From contig CAUEFX010000039.1 in the NCBI GenBank assembly GCA_958477465.1, positions 1 to 40,106 of the forward strand: DNA of 40,106 nucleotides, written 5' to 3'. A program made the position numbers and the translations under genes. This DNA is from an uncultured Bacteroides sp. GTDB taxonomy: Bacteria > Bacteroidota > Bacteroidia > Bacteroidales > Bacteroidaceae. How positions within the stretch are numbered: the first letter of the stretch is position 1; every line of letters begins with the position of its first letter. The notes beneath the pieces were generated by a model. That model was not told the DNA's origin. It made no database searches and saw only the letters and a program-made list of their open reading frames with translations. Shown here piece after piece: positions 7,939 through 16,775 of this stretch.

Positions 7939-9225
7939 CTATTGCTCTCCGCGAATAAACATATTCTCATAGTTGATTATCAAACGCTTGAATGACGACA
8001 CAAAGTCCGCTCCCAATGAACCTGAAAATAGCCGGTTCTCAGCGGATTCCTTTAATACTTCCGTTTGATAAAGCGTAATAGGCTGTCCGGATAAGTTGAA
8101 ATCAAACTTGGGTAATGTCACTACTTTTACTTTGGAAACTCCACCGAATCCACCTCGGGTATTTTCGTGTTCTGCCAGTCCTGATAATGCTTCGGGAAAC
8201 ATTTGCGCAAAATTACTTCCAAGGTCCGACTTCACATTGCCGGTATCAAAAATCAAATCGAGCGGTTGCCCTTCGTATTCAATCCGTGCATTGGGGGTAT
8301 TGGAAGAAAAGAACATGTTCGGTTCTCCGTCTGATACCTGATATGGGAAGACAAATGATTGGGATTCATTATCGATAATCACCTCCTTGATATCTCTGAT
8401 GAAATGATAGCCCAATACTCCGTCATACACAAAAGCCGAATCCACCTTTTGGTCGGGTGGAGCTACCATGAATATAGGGTTGTGATAGACAATCTCGCCA
8501 ACTTTCAGAGAATCCGCTATTGCCAATTTTACGAAGCCTATATTCATTCCTGAAATAGGGATAGAGTCGGATATTGTTTTTAGGCCAACCTCTTCTGCGT
8601 ATTTCTCGGAAACTAAATTACCGAAAGAGCATCCCGTATCAAAGATATAATCCTTTGTTATCCCGTTCACTTCAACCGGTATATAGAAATGATGCCCCCG
8701 CCCCACAATATCACATTTCATCGGCACTGTAATATCGTGTGAAGGTCTTTCCAGATGGGGCTTAGGATGGTCGGAAAGAGCTTTTCCGATGCGCTCTATA
8801 AAGATAAAGCTGTAAAGAGACTCAAAAGGCACTGCCTCTTTGAGTGCATTTGCCAGATCTTCCCCGGCCTTTCCTGCTTGTGGATACAGCCCTAAGTTCA
8901 ACAGATTCATTGCACGCAAGGCTGCCATTCCAATCGATGTTTCCGAACCGAGTTCTTCCTGGTGATACTGCAATAGACTATCCAATGCCGTTGCGGCACT
9001 CTCCAGACGATTAAATCCGATGCCTAATTGTGCTTCTGCAACAAGGTTCAGCATTTCTATGCTGACAGAATCCTTTAATAGCGGGTATTGAGTCCTCAGT
9101 TGAAATAAATCACCACCATTCAGTATTTCTCCCATTTTTATATCTGCTGTTGTTTGCGAACAGACATAATTGCATCCCGATAGAAATGATATAAGAAGAA
9201 TTGATAATCTGCAGATTGTCTTCAT
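7939..9225 (-). CDS. secreted or lipid-anchored two-domain retropepsin-like aspartic protease
   Basis: A protein of about 428 aa. The start chosen is the ATG at 9225, which gives the export signal MKTICRLSILLISFLSGC; the frame stays open 354 bases further upstream without gene-like sequence. LSGC fits a lipobox (Cys18), but a type I cleavage after CSQ is possible. Residues about 25-150 are helical and TPR-like. Two aspartic-protease half-sites follow: Asp196 in IFDTGCSFGNLVSEKYAEE and Asp327 in IFDTGNVKSDLGSNFA, so one chain could form the paired active site, as in eukaryotic pepsins or a fused retropepsin dimer. Substrate unknown. It is divergent from the three-gene operon at 9584-11567. Confidence 0.8.
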   Translation of the reverse strand: MKTICRLSILLISFLSGCNYVCSQTTADIKMGEILNGGDLFQLRTQYPLLKDSVSIEMLNLVAEAQLGIGFNRLESAATALDSLLQYHQEELGSETSIGMAALRAMNLLNLGLYPQAGKAGEDLANALKEAVPFESLYSFIFIERIGKALSDHPKPHLERPSHDITVPMKCDIVGRGHHFYIPVEVNGITKDYIFDTGCSFGNLVSEKYAEEVGLKTISDSIPISGMNIGFVKLAIADSLKVGEIVYHNPIFMVAPPDQKVDSAFVYDGVLGYHFIRDIKEVIIDNESQSFVFPYQVSDGEPNMFFSSNTPNARIEYEGQPLDLIFDTGNVKSDLGSNFAQMFPEALSGLAEHENTRGGFGGVSKVKVVTLPKFDFNLSGQPITLYQTEVLKESAENRLFSGSLGADFVSSFKRLIINYENMFIRGEQ

Positions 9226-9583
9226 ATTATTGCGTATTAAACTGTATGCTAAATATTTACTTAAGTATATAGGAATACAATTCATGGTTACAGGATTGTA
9301 CTTACCTAAGTTGTTTTTCAATCTGCAAACTGAATCTGAGTGTAAAACTACATAAAAATACTGGAATAACCGATGAATGTGAGAAAATGATGCTAAATAA
9401 TTTAATATCAATATTATTACAGTACAAAGTGATGACATTTCGAAAAACGAAAAACGCAAAGAAAAAGTGAACTTAAGAAAGGGAATAACTTTTGTGTATA
9501 GTGGTGCAAGGTTTTCTGTGGAAAATGCAGTATTTTTGTGAGTGTTAGGACAAAGGAATTGATATACTAATTGTAGCACTCAG
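9226..9583. other. divergent intergenic region between protease and three-gene operon
   Basis: This 358-base A+T-rich spacer carries no gene. It holds a plus-strand -7 match at 9531-9538 and the palindrome TACTTAAGTA at 9258-9267. The longer string ATTTACTTAAGTA recurs inside the first operon gene near 9729-9743. No good promoter was found for the protease gene itself. Confidence 0.5.
9531..9538 (+). promoter_or_regulatory. candidate -7 element for the 9584-11567 operon
   Basis: TATTTTTG matches TAnnTTTG, 45 bases upstream of the first ATG. A -33 TTTG at the right spacing is not clear. Confidence 0.45.
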
Positions 9584-10096
9584 ATGAAGGTGACCGATAA
9601 ACGATTTTGGAGTGGTGAGAAAATGGTTTATTATCCGCTTTTCAAATATGTACTGACAGACAGTTTGCTGTTCTCTGTCTTATGGACGGGAGCAATCAGT
9701 CTGTTGTTGTGTTCAATATGCTTTATCATTTACTTAAGTAATGGAGAAATTTCTTCTCTGCACACAATCTCTTTTGGATTAATCTTTCTTTTCATTGTAT
9801 TCATTATTTCAAATGGGATGTTTTTATATGAGAATTGGTTTAAGCAATGTCGCATTATTGATAAGGCTAAGAAGCAGTTGCCGAAAGAATGTGATATGCT
9901 GAGTATTAAATTTGACAGTGCAAGCAAAGCGTATAAGGTAACGCTGGATTATATAGGTAAGACATACAGAATGACAGTCGAATATCCATCCTTTTATATC
10001 AGTGAAAAAGGAGCGCGTGCACTCGGGCCGCTGAATATTGATTCGCGTAAAAGTTTAGAGGAAAACAAATCGTTGATTATGGATTATATGTCCTAA
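9584..10096 (+). CDS. hypothetical membrane protein, two membrane segments
   Basis: A 170-aa protein with no family that I recognise. Two hydrophobic helices are visible, about residues 28-50 (LLFSVLWTGAISLLLCSICF) and 60-80 (ISFGLIFLFIVFIISNGMF). A soluble C-terminal domain of about 85 residues follows, with alternating charged strands (SIKFDSASKAYKVTLDY, YRMTVEYPSFYISEKGA). The N-terminus MKVTDKRFW is nearly identical to that of the third operon gene (MKLTDKRFW), although the rest differs. The next gene starts 14 bases after its stop, so an operon is likely. Confidence 0.7.
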   Translation: MKVTDKRFWSGEKMVYYPLFKYVLTDSLLFSVLWTGAISLLLCSICFIIYLSNGEISSLHTISFGLIFLFIVFIISNGMFLYENWFKQCRIIDKAKKQLPKECDMLSIKFDSASKAYKVTLDYIGKTYRMTVEYPSFYISEKGARALGPLNIDSRKSLEENKSLIMDYMS

Positions 10097-10110
10097 ATGA
10101 TAGCATAGAA

Positions 10111-10842
10111 ATGAAAAGCAGAATAATCACTATATTATTCCTTGGGTTAACTACCTTCGTTTGTAGTGGTCAATCCTTCCTTTTGGAGTATCCTAAACTG
10201 ACAAAAAAGAACCTGAGTGAATTTTTCTTGGATTGGGAAGCCTATTCGGATAGTATTGCATTAAAAGCAACAAAAAATGATAGTTTGATTGACGAAATAG
10301 TGCGTACCGAGTATGTACCGATGTTACTTGAAGGGCGGCTTGGGGTGACGGGAAAAAAGGTCTCACCGCGATATATTGTGTTTCCGCAATACATCAAAGT
10401 CGAAAGATATTATATTGATGTTGACACGGTAATGGCAAGGTATGAATTCGGTTTTCCGTCTTTCATTCCTGATATGAAAGATAATCAATACGCCGTTGAC
10501 AGTATAACGCCGATTCTGTCGCACGGAGGATTATATCTGACTTCGGATATAGATAAAACCCTGTCAACATTTGTCGGCGGTCTGAAGAAAGGAGATGAAT
10601 TAGAGAAAATCAATAAGAGGAGTGTCAGAAAAATGGGAAAATACATACCGGTCCATTATGGTCATTGGGGCGGCTATTGGTGGTTCACATCTTTTCCGCT
10701 GATTACCGATATTTGCTATGCCAACAATCTAATAGCTGTTATGAGAAGAACAAGTTGGTGCACGGGTGATGTGATTTGGTATGTAAAAGAAAACGGAAAA
10801 TTTGTAAGATATCCGGAACCAATAATAGATTGGATAGAATAA
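10111..10842 (+). CDS. hypothetical secreted protein
   Basis: A 243-aa protein opening with a type I signal peptide, MKSRIITILFLGLTTFVCSG, and cleavage probable near SGQ. The mature part has no domain that I recognise. It is rich in Tyr/Trp in its last third (HYGHWGGYWWFTSFPL) and has a short stretch, GLKKGDELEKINKRSV, that resembles the ligand-binding loop region of a PDZ-like fold (weak). Two cysteines remain in the mature C-terminal part (ICYANN and SWCTGD) and could pair in the periplasm. It lies 14 bases after the upstream membrane protein gene and 20 bases before the downstream one, so it is probably co-transcribed. Confidence 0.7.
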   Translation: MKSRIITILFLGLTTFVCSGQSFLLEYPKLTKKNLSEFFLDWEAYSDSIALKATKNDSLIDEIVRTEYVPMLLEGRLGVTGKKVSPRYIVFPQYIKVERYYIDVDTVMARYEFGFPSFIPDMKDNQYAVDSITPILSHGGLYLTSDIDKTLSTFVGGLKKGDELEKINKRSVRKMGKYIPVHYGHWGGYWWFTSFPLITDICYANNLIAVMRRTSWCTGDVIWYVKENGKFVRYPEPIIDWIE

Positions 10843-10862
10843 CAAAGCTATTTTAAGTTATC

Positions 10863-11567
10863 ATGAAACTGACTGATAAACGATTTTGGATAACGTGGAC
10901 GGCATTAACTGTGTTGATGGTGATTGTCGTCTCTGATTGTAGCTGGAATGATGACACGGCGATTCTCGGCATAGCTTTTATGCTGTCGCTTCTCTCAACA
11001 TGGCTTTGTCATCGCGTCAAGTTTCGGGTTGCCTTCAACAATCTTTTAATCATGCTCTTATACAATGCCATATTGGGGTATAACCTTATTTTCAACGGTT
11101 ATGAAGGTGCCGGGTTTACATGGTGGCTTTATCTTCTATTGCTAAACGGCATCCATTCAATCGGGTTATTGATTTATTACGCTATAAATGTTCGTTTTAC
11201 TGTTCTTGATTACATTTGGTATGTAGCAGAAACCATTGGAAAAAGGGAATATAACAATATGACAGGGCTAAGCATATTATTGATTATATGGTGTTTAGGA
11301 ATTTTGATTCCATTGCTGACTCCATTAATGTATTGGCTTTGTGGAAATCCTACAACTATTATTCTTGCATTGATATTATGTTTTTTGCCATTTGTCTTTT
11401 GTCGTTTACGATATACTGCCGCTCGAAAACAAATGATAGAACAGCACTATTCCAGTATGAAACGATTATGGCGTAGAATGTTTATGATTGCCATGACAGC
11501 TTTTATATTGGCTGCTTTTAATTTCGCTTTGATGTTCTATTTTGGACTGATAAGTAAAAAGGGATAA
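10863..11567 (+). CDS. hypothetical polytopic membrane protein, about seven helices
   Basis: A 234-aa, very hydrophobic protein with about seven likely membrane helices (roughly residues 8-27, 31-49, 57-77, 82-108, 131-158, 164-182 and 206-230). I do not recognise a family. The N-terminus MKLTDKRFW repeats the first nine residues of the protein at 9584 apart from one substitution, which is striking because the remainders are not alike. It is the last gene of the three-gene cluster, and no clear terminator follows. Confidence 0.7.
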   Translation: MKLTDKRFWITWTALTVLMVIVVSDCSWNDDTAILGIAFMLSLLSTWLCHRVKFRVAFNNLLIMLLYNAILGYNLIFNGYEGAGFTWWLYLLLLNGIHSIGLLIYYAINVRFTVLDYIWYVAETIGKREYNNMTGLSILLIIWCLGILIPLLTPLMYWLCGNPTTIILALILCFLPFVFCRLRYTAARKQMIEQHYSSMKRLWRRMFMIAMTAFILAAFNFALMFYFGLISKKG

Positions 11568-11883
11568 CGGTATGGTTACTCACTCAATGTAAGACGCTAT
11601 GCGATAAACGCTACTGGGTATTGTTTATGAGGGTTACACTAACAATGCTTCCATATATATTTCTGAAATCTGCAGGAAAAAAAATAAAAAGATGCTCGAA
11701 TACTTTGTAATACAAAATATAATCACTATCATTAGAGAATGATAATAACTTGGCGTCAAGGTCGTGTGTTGTATTACTTTATTTGTATAGAGTTATGAGT
11801 GTCAGAAAATTCTCCTTCCACCAAGTGTATATCACAAGAAGATATATGCTTATTGAAATTATGCTGTCGGCAATTGTCGTTTT

Positions 11884-11910
11884 GTCTTAATATTTTAAAG
11901 ATATTAAGAC
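11884..11910. repeat. perfect inverted repeat GTCTTAATAT-N7-ATATTAAGAC
   Basis: Ten-base arms are exact. There is no T-run after it, so a protein-binding site is as likely as a weak terminator. It lies about 95 bases upstream of the -7 of the next gene. Confidence 0.6.
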
Positions 11911-12003
11911 GAAATTCTGTATTAATCTACCTCAATTTATCATTTCGTTCCATAACGGAGCATGAAAATCGGCTTTTGATCAATGAGTTGAAAGCTCGAA
12001 GCA

Positions 12004-12011
12004 TAATTTTG
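12004..12011 (+). promoter_or_regulatory. candidate -7 element for the TPR protein gene
   Basis: TAATTTTG matches the consensus 40 bases upstream of the ATG at 12052. The nearest TTTG (11975-11978) is 25 bases away, slightly too far. Confidence 0.4.
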
Positions 12012-12051
12012 TTTTGTAAATGCCAATATTCAACCATTAAAATATAAGAAA

Positions 12052-12840
12052 ATGAAAACTCTAATTATTTCAATATTCGTACTTATCGTAGCATCACAGA
12101 TATCTTTTGCCACAACCACACATGGGGATATTTCAAAAGATGATATTAAAGTGGAAAAGCCGGAAGAGCAGAACATCCAAAATAGAATAGCAGATGCTTT
12201 TATGAATTCATTTGCAACCCAAAACAATTCTAAAATGACTTCTCTCATTGACGAGCTTTCCTCCTTGTATGATCAAAGAAAAAATTCTCTATTCCTGTAT
12301 TGGAAAGGGTATGCACTTTATTATAACAGTATAATATATTTAAAGACCGGTGATAAAGAAAATGCGTATGAAGAGTTGAAAAAAGGTATTGGATCACTGG
12401 AGTCGATAGAGACAAAGAGTTCTGAAGATTGTGTACTTTTATCAATGTTACATAGTTTCTCGTGTCAATTCTTAGGATACCCGAAGGTGGTTCAAGCATC
12501 AAAAGATGCTACCGGTTATATTGAAAGAGCTATGAAACTTGATGAAAATAATCCGAGAGTATATTATGTGTTGGCAAACAACGACTATTATACTCCGGCA
12601 ACGTATGGTGGTGGATCTAAAGTGGAACAATATGCTTTAAAAACTCTATCTCTTCCGGTGCAAAAGATGGATAATCCATATCTACCTTCGTGGGGGAGAC
12701 AGGAAAGCTATGAGTTGCTGACGAGTTATTATATAAAGAAGAAAAACATGAAACAGGCGAAGAAGTACATAGAATTAGGACTGGCAGAATACCCTGATAG
12801 CCATACATTGAAATATAATAACTCCAAGTTGCCTTTATAA
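12052..12840 (+). CDS. secreted TPR-repeat protein
   Basis: A 262-aa periplasmic protein with signal peptide MKTLIISIFVLIVASQISFA. The mature part is all-helical with TPR-like pairs: a segment around YALYYNSIIYLKTGDKENAY, one around YIERAMKLDENNPRVYYVLA, and a last one, YYIKKKNMKQAKKYIELGL, ending AEYPDSH. The middle motif YTPATYGGGSKVEQYALKTL resembles a motif common in secreted Bacteroidota TPR proteins (from memory, not searched). Such proteins usually mediate protein contacts. It is flanked by its own -7 element and a downstream gap of about 220 bases, so it is probably monocistronic. Confidence 0.75.
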   Translation: MKTLIISIFVLIVASQISFATTTHGDISKDDIKVEKPEEQNIQNRIADAFMNSFATQNNSKMTSLIDELSSLYDQRKNSLFLYWKGYALYYNSIIYLKTGDKENAYEELKKGIGSLESIETKSSEDCVLLSMLHSFSCQFLGYPKVVQASKDATGYIERAMKLDENNPRVYYVLANNDYYTPATYGGGSKVEQYALKTLSLPVQKMDNPYLPSWGRQESYELLTSYYIKKKNMKQAKKYIELGLAEYPDSHTLKYNNSKLPL

Positions 12841-13020
12841 AAAGAATGCCTGTACTTAATGACTCACATCATGAAATTGCGGTGACGTATATGCTGAGTT
12901 AATGTACCGCACTTGTGTTTGTGCAGTAGAAATGTGCTTTGTTTGTATGCTGCTATGAATAATCGAACTAATGGAACATCATTGCAAACAATTGGAACCT
13001 GATTGCATGCTCTATTTCCC

Positions 13021-13028
13021 TATCTTTG
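13021..13028 (+). promoter_or_regulatory. candidate -7 element for the ABC exporter operon
   Basis: TATCTTTG is a perfect -7 match, 29 bases upstream of the ATG at 13058. TTG strings upstream are at 15 or 26 bases, so the -33 is not consensus. Confidence 0.5.
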
Positions 13029-13057
13029 CCGGAAAGAAATTAATAGAAAAAAAGAGT

Positions 13058-14317
13058 ATGAAACGAATGATTCTTTTATGGTCTTTCCTGGTGGTAACGT
13101 CATGGATGTACGGGCAGGTAACTTTGGAAGAGTGCCGGCGGAAAACACAGGATAACTATCCGTTGGTGAGACAGTACAACCTGATTGAAAAGACAAAAGA
13201 GTATAACCTGAATAATGCTTCGAAAGGAAATCTGCCACAGTTTTCCCTTTCCGCCAAAGCAAGTTATCAAAGCGATGCGACGGAGCTTCCCGTGAAAATT
13301 CCGGGAATAGACATTAAAGGACTGCCGAAAGATCAGTACCAGGTGATGCTGGAGCTGAAACAGAACATTTGGGATGGAGGAGAGATACATTCTAAAAAGG
13401 AGATGGTGCTCGCATCTTCTGATGTGGAACGGGAAAAGCTGAACGTCGATATGTATGCCTTGAACGAACGGGTAGATCAGATTTTTTTCGGAATCCTGTC
13501 GTTGGACGAACAGTTGATACAGAACCGCCTGTTGCAGGAGGACTTGGAACGCAGCTATCGGAAAATCAGTGCTTATATGGAAAACGGAATAGCCAGTCAG
13601 TCCGATCTGGATGCTGTGAAGGTGGAACAGCTTAATGCCCGTCAGAAACGGATAGAACTTTCCTCATTGCGGCAGGCGTATCTGAAAATGCTCTCTTTAC
13701 TGACAGGCGAAGAGTTGGCGGAAGATACGAAACTGATAAAGCCGTCGGGTGGTGAATACTCACCGCTGAATGAAATCCGGCGACCGGAGTTGACGTGGTT
13801 CGATGCACAGAACAATCAGCTCGGGATACAAGAGGAGGCTCTGAAGGTGCGGCATCTTCCCCGCTTGGGAATGTTTGTGCAAGGGGCATACGGCAATCCG
13901 GGACTGAATATGCTGAAGGATGAATTTGTACCTTTCTATATAGCAGGGGTACGGCTGTCGTGGAATTTTGGAAGCCTGTATACACTGCGGAATGACAAAA
14001 AGGTGATAGCCGCCAATCGGCAACAGTTGCAGACAAACCGGGATGTGTTTCTTTTCAATACCCGCCTGCAGGCTACACAACAGAATAGCGACATTATTTC
14101 AATGCGGAAACAGATGCAGGATGACGAAGAAATAATTCGCCTGCGCACCAATATTCGCCTGGCTGCCGAAGCGAAGGTGGCGAACGGTACTCTTACCGTT
14201 ACCGATATGCTCCGTGAAATCACTTCTGAGAATATGGCCCGGCAAACGAAAGCGTTGCACGAGGTGCAGTTATTGATGAATATCTGGAAACTGAAATTTA
14301 CAGTGAATGGGGAGTGA
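13058..14317 (+). CDS. TolC family outer-membrane efflux protein
   Basis: A 419-aa outer-membrane channel subunit. The start is the ATG at 13058, giving signal peptide MKRMILLWSFLVVTSWMYGQ; the frame is open 87 bases further upstream but that part lies over the promoter. TolC features are visible: VTLEECRRKTQDNYPLVRQYN at the mature N-terminus, long amphipathic helices, and two similar halves, with a second-half strand GVRLSWNFGSLYTLRNDKK near residues 295-320. It is shorter than E. coli TolC, as usual for Bacteroidota members. It is the first gene of a five-gene exporter cluster and supplies the outer-membrane exit for the HlyD-like adaptor and ABC permeases downstream. Confidence 0.92.
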   Translation: MKRMILLWSFLVVTSWMYGQVTLEECRRKTQDNYPLVRQYNLIEKTKEYNLNNASKGNLPQFSLSAKASYQSDATELPVKIPGIDIKGLPKDQYQVMLELKQNIWDGGEIHSKKEMVLASSDVEREKLNVDMYALNERVDQIFFGILSLDEQLIQNRLLQEDLERSYRKISAYMENGIASQSDLDAVKVEQLNARQKRIELSSLRQAYLKMLSLLTGEELAEDTKLIKPSGGEYSPLNEIRRPELTWFDAQNNQLGIQEEALKVRHLPRLGMFVQGAYGNPGLNMLKDEFVPFYIAGVRLSWNFGSLYTLRNDKKVIAANRQQLQTNRDVFLFNTRLQATQQNSDIISMRKQMQDDEEIIRLRTNIRLAAEAKVANGTLTVTDMLREITSENMARQTKALHEVQLLMNIWKLKFTVNGE

Positions 14318-14391
14318 GATTTTGACGGAGAGTGGTATACAGGCGCTCTGAGAGAACCGATAATAATGGAAACAATTAAAATATGCTTTAT

Positions 14392-15303
14392 ATGAAGTCA
14401 ATGAAACTGATAGGAACCCTTTCCTTATTTTGGGTAATGGCTGCATGCGGAAGTGGCATGCCCGATTATGATGCGACCGGCACGTTTGAAACGACCGAAG
14501 TACTGGTCTCTTCTGAGGTATCCGGAAAATTACTTTACTTGGATGTGGAGGAAGGAACGGTTCTGAAAGCCGGACAGCAGGTGGGGGTGGTAGATACCGT
14601 TCAGCTCTACTTAAGAAAAAAACAGTTGGAAGCCAGTGCGAAATCTGTTGAGGGACAACGCCCCGATGTATTGAAGCAGGTTGCCGCACTGAAGGAAGAG
14701 ATTGCTACCGCCGAGCGCGAGAAACGTCGTGTGGAGAATCTGCTGAAAGCCGGCGCTGCCAATCAGAAACAACTGGATGATGCCCGGACCCATCTGGAAG
14801 TATTGCAGAAACAACTCGTAGCACAGGGTTCTACTTTGCTCAACAGCCGCGAAAGCCTTACCTGGCAGAGCTCTTCGGTAGGTGTTCAGGTGGCACAGGT
14901 GGAAGATCAACTGATGAAATGCCACATTACATCTCCCATTGCCGGTACGGTGCTCGCCAAATATGTGGAAGCCGGTGAACTGGCAACGATGGGGAAACCG
15001 CTGTTTAAAGTGGCGGATATGGAACAGATGTATATTCGTGCATACATCACTTCCGAACAACTGTCGCAAGTGAAGTTGGGGCAGCCGGTTACGGTATATT
15101 CCGATTATGGAAATGATGCAAGGAAAGAGTATCCGGGGATTGTGACCTGGATATCCGACCGTTCGGAATTTACTCCGAAAACGATTCTTACGAAAGACGA
15201 GCGTGCCAATCTGGTATATGCTGTAAAGGTTGCCGTGAAAAATGACGGGTATCTGAAAATAGGAATGTATGGGGGAGTCGTGTTTGAGAAGGGAGGAAGA
15301 TGA
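14392..15303 (+). CDS. HlyD family adaptor lipoprotein of the ABC exporter (YbhG-like)
   Basis: A protein of about 303 aa bridging the ABC permeases to the TolC channel. Three in-frame ATGs lie close together (14383, 14392, 14401); any gives a lipoprotein signal ending VMAAC. The biotinyl/lipoyl half motif is at about residues 40-70 (VSGKLLYLDVEEGTVLKAGQ), then a coiled-coil hairpin (about 75-170, with AEREKRRVENLLKAG), then the second half ITSPIAGTVLAKYVEAGE and a beta-barrel domain (GKPLFKVADMEQMYIRAYI). The arrangement matches YbhG. Its stop overlaps the ATPase start (ATGA), implying translational coupling. Confidence 0.92.
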   Translation: MKSMKLIGTLSLFWVMAACGSGMPDYDATGTFETTEVLVSSEVSGKLLYLDVEEGTVLKAGQQVGVVDTVQLYLRKKQLEASAKSVEGQRPDVLKQVAALKEEIATAEREKRRVENLLKAGAANQKQLDDARTHLEVLQKQLVAQGSTLLNSRESLTWQSSSVGVQVAQVEDQLMKCHITSPIAGTVLAKYVEAGELATMGKPLFKVADMEQMYIRAYITSEQLSQVKLGQPVTVYSDYGNDARKEYPGIVTWISDRSEFTPKTILTKDERANLVYAVKVAVKNDGYLKIGMYGGVVFEKGGR

Positions 15304-16772
15304 AGGAAGTAGAGAAGATGGAAGTGGTGGTAGACGGGGTCAGTAAACAGTATGGGAAAGTGGAGGCTTTGCAGGATGTCTCTTTCTCGGTGAAGCGTGG
15401 TGAGCTGTTCGGACTTATCGGGCCGGATGGGGCAGGAAAGAGTACGCTTTTCCGTATCTTGACTACGTTACTGCACGCCGACAGCGGTACGGCTACCGTA
15501 GGAGGGTTGGATGTGGTGAAGGAATACAAGGAAATCAGGCACAGGGTGGGATATATGCCCGGGCGGTTCTCTTTGTATAAAGACCTGACGGTGGAAGAGA
15601 ACCTGAACTTCTTTGCGACGGTTTTTCATACGACCATAGAGGAGAACTATGATTTGGTGAAGGATATTTACCGGCAGATCGAGCCTTTCAGGAAACGTAG
15701 GGCAGGAGCATTGTCGGGAGGAATGAAGCAGAAACTGGCTTTGAGCTGTGCTTTGATTCATAAACCGGACATCCTGTTTCTTGATGAACCGACTACCGGG
15801 GTAGACCCTGTTTCCCGTAAGGAATTTTGGGAGATGCTCCGCCGGCTCAAAGAGCAGGGAATCACCATTATCGCTTCTACTCCCATCATGGATGAGGCGC
15901 GGCAATGCGACCGTATCGCTTTTATTCATGAAGGGCGGATACATGGCATCGATACCCCGGAACAGATTCTGCACCGGTTTGCTGCTATCCTGTGTCCGCC
16001 GGGACTGGCACGGGAAGAGGCGCGTCACGGCAACGGCTATGCCATTGAAGTGGATAACCTCTGTAAACGGTTCGGTGACTTTACCGCCGTGGATCATATC
16101 TCATTCAAAGTGAACCGTGGCGAAATCTTTGGCTTTCTCGGTGCCAACGGCGCCGGCAAGACTACTGCAATGCGTATGCTCTGCGGATTGAGCAAGCCGA
16201 CTTCCGGGCGGGGAGTGGTGGCAGGATTCGATATATCTACCCATTCGGAGGAGGTGAAGAAGAATATCGGCTATATGAGCCAGAAATTTTCGCTGTACGA
16301 GGATCTCAAGGTGTGGGAAAACATTCGTCTGTTTGCCGGCATTTACGGCATGAAAGAGAAAGAAATTGCTGTGAAAACGGATGAACTTCTGGCACGTCTC
16401 GGCTTTAGTGACGAACGCGATACGCTGGTCCGCAGTCTTCCTTTGGGCTGGAAACAGAAGCTCGCTTTTTCCGTTTCCATCTTCCATGAACCGAAGATTG
16501 TCTTTTTGGATGAGCCTACCGGAGGAGTCGATCCCGCCACACGCCGTCAGTTTTGGGAGCTTATCTATCAGGCTGCCGACCGGGGAATTACCGTTTTTGT
16601 CACCACTCATTATATGGATGAGGCAGAGTATTGCAACCGTGTTTCTATCATGGTGGACGGGCGTATCGAGGCGCTCGACACACCTCTTCGGCTGAAAGAA
16701 CAGTTTCATGCCGGGACGATGGATGATGTATTTCAGCAACTGGCCCGCAAGGCAGTTCGTAAAGCAGATTGA
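15300..16772 (+). CDS. fused double ABC ATPase (YbhF-like)
   Basis: A 490-aa protein with two nucleotide-binding domains in one chain, energising the two permeases downstream. Domain 1 (about 8-230) has Walker A GPDGAGKST (41-49), signature LSGGMKQKLAL and Walker B ILFLDEPTTGVD. Domain 2 (about 250-475) has Walker A GANGAGKTT (about 281-289), a divergent signature LPLGWKQKLAFS and Walker B IVFLDEPTGGVD. The altered second signature is, from memory, usual in YbhF-type fusions. The start at 15300 overlaps the previous stop by four bases and has GGGAGGAAG directly upstream; ATG 15318 is an alternative. The permease gene follows three bases after the stop. Confidence 0.95.
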   Translation: MKEVEKMEVVVDGVSKQYGKVEALQDVSFSVKRGELFGLIGPDGAGKSTLFRILTTLLHADSGTATVGGLDVVKEYKEIRHRVGYMPGRFSLYKDLTVEENLNFFATVFHTTIEENYDLVKDIYRQIEPFRKRRAGALSGGMKQKLALSCALIHKPDILFLDEPTTGVDPVSRKEFWEMLRRLKEQGITIIASTPIMDEARQCDRIAFIHEGRIHGIDTPEQILHRFAAILCPPGLAREEARHGNGYAIEVDNLCKRFGDFTAVDHISFKVNRGEIFGFLGANGAGKTTAMRMLCGLSKPTSGRGVVAGFDISTHSEEVKKNIGYMSQKFSLYEDLKVWENIRLFAGIYGMKEKEIAVKTDELLARLGFSDERDTLVRSLPLGWKQKLAFSVSIFHEPKIVFLDEPTGGVDPATRRQFWELIYQAADRGITVFVTTHYMDEAEYCNRVSIMVDGRIEALDTPLRLKEQFHAGTMDDVFQQLARKAVRKAD

Positions 16773-16775
16773 GGA

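Larger units (their letters stand above)
11568..12051. other. 484-base gene-free stretch with one strong inverted repeat
   Basis: No gene is supported here: a plus-strand frame at 11799-12047 is Cys/Ile/Leu-rich without a ribosome binding site or domain. The stretch holds a 10-bp perfect inverted repeat (GTCTTAATAT, seven bases, ATATTAAGAC) at 11884-11910 and a -7 match at 12004-12011 for the next gene. Confidence 0.5.

Noticed and set aside
9226..9579. N-terminal extension of the aspartic protease by 118 codons
   Set aside because: It would remove the clear export signal at 9225 and run through the promoter region of the divergent operon.
11799..12047. 82-codon plus-strand frame
   Set aside because: No RBS, no domain, and it runs through the promoter of the TPR gene.
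15468..16097. 209-codon minus-strand frame
   Set aside because: It is the complement of the double ABC ATPase, whose Walker motifs are intact.
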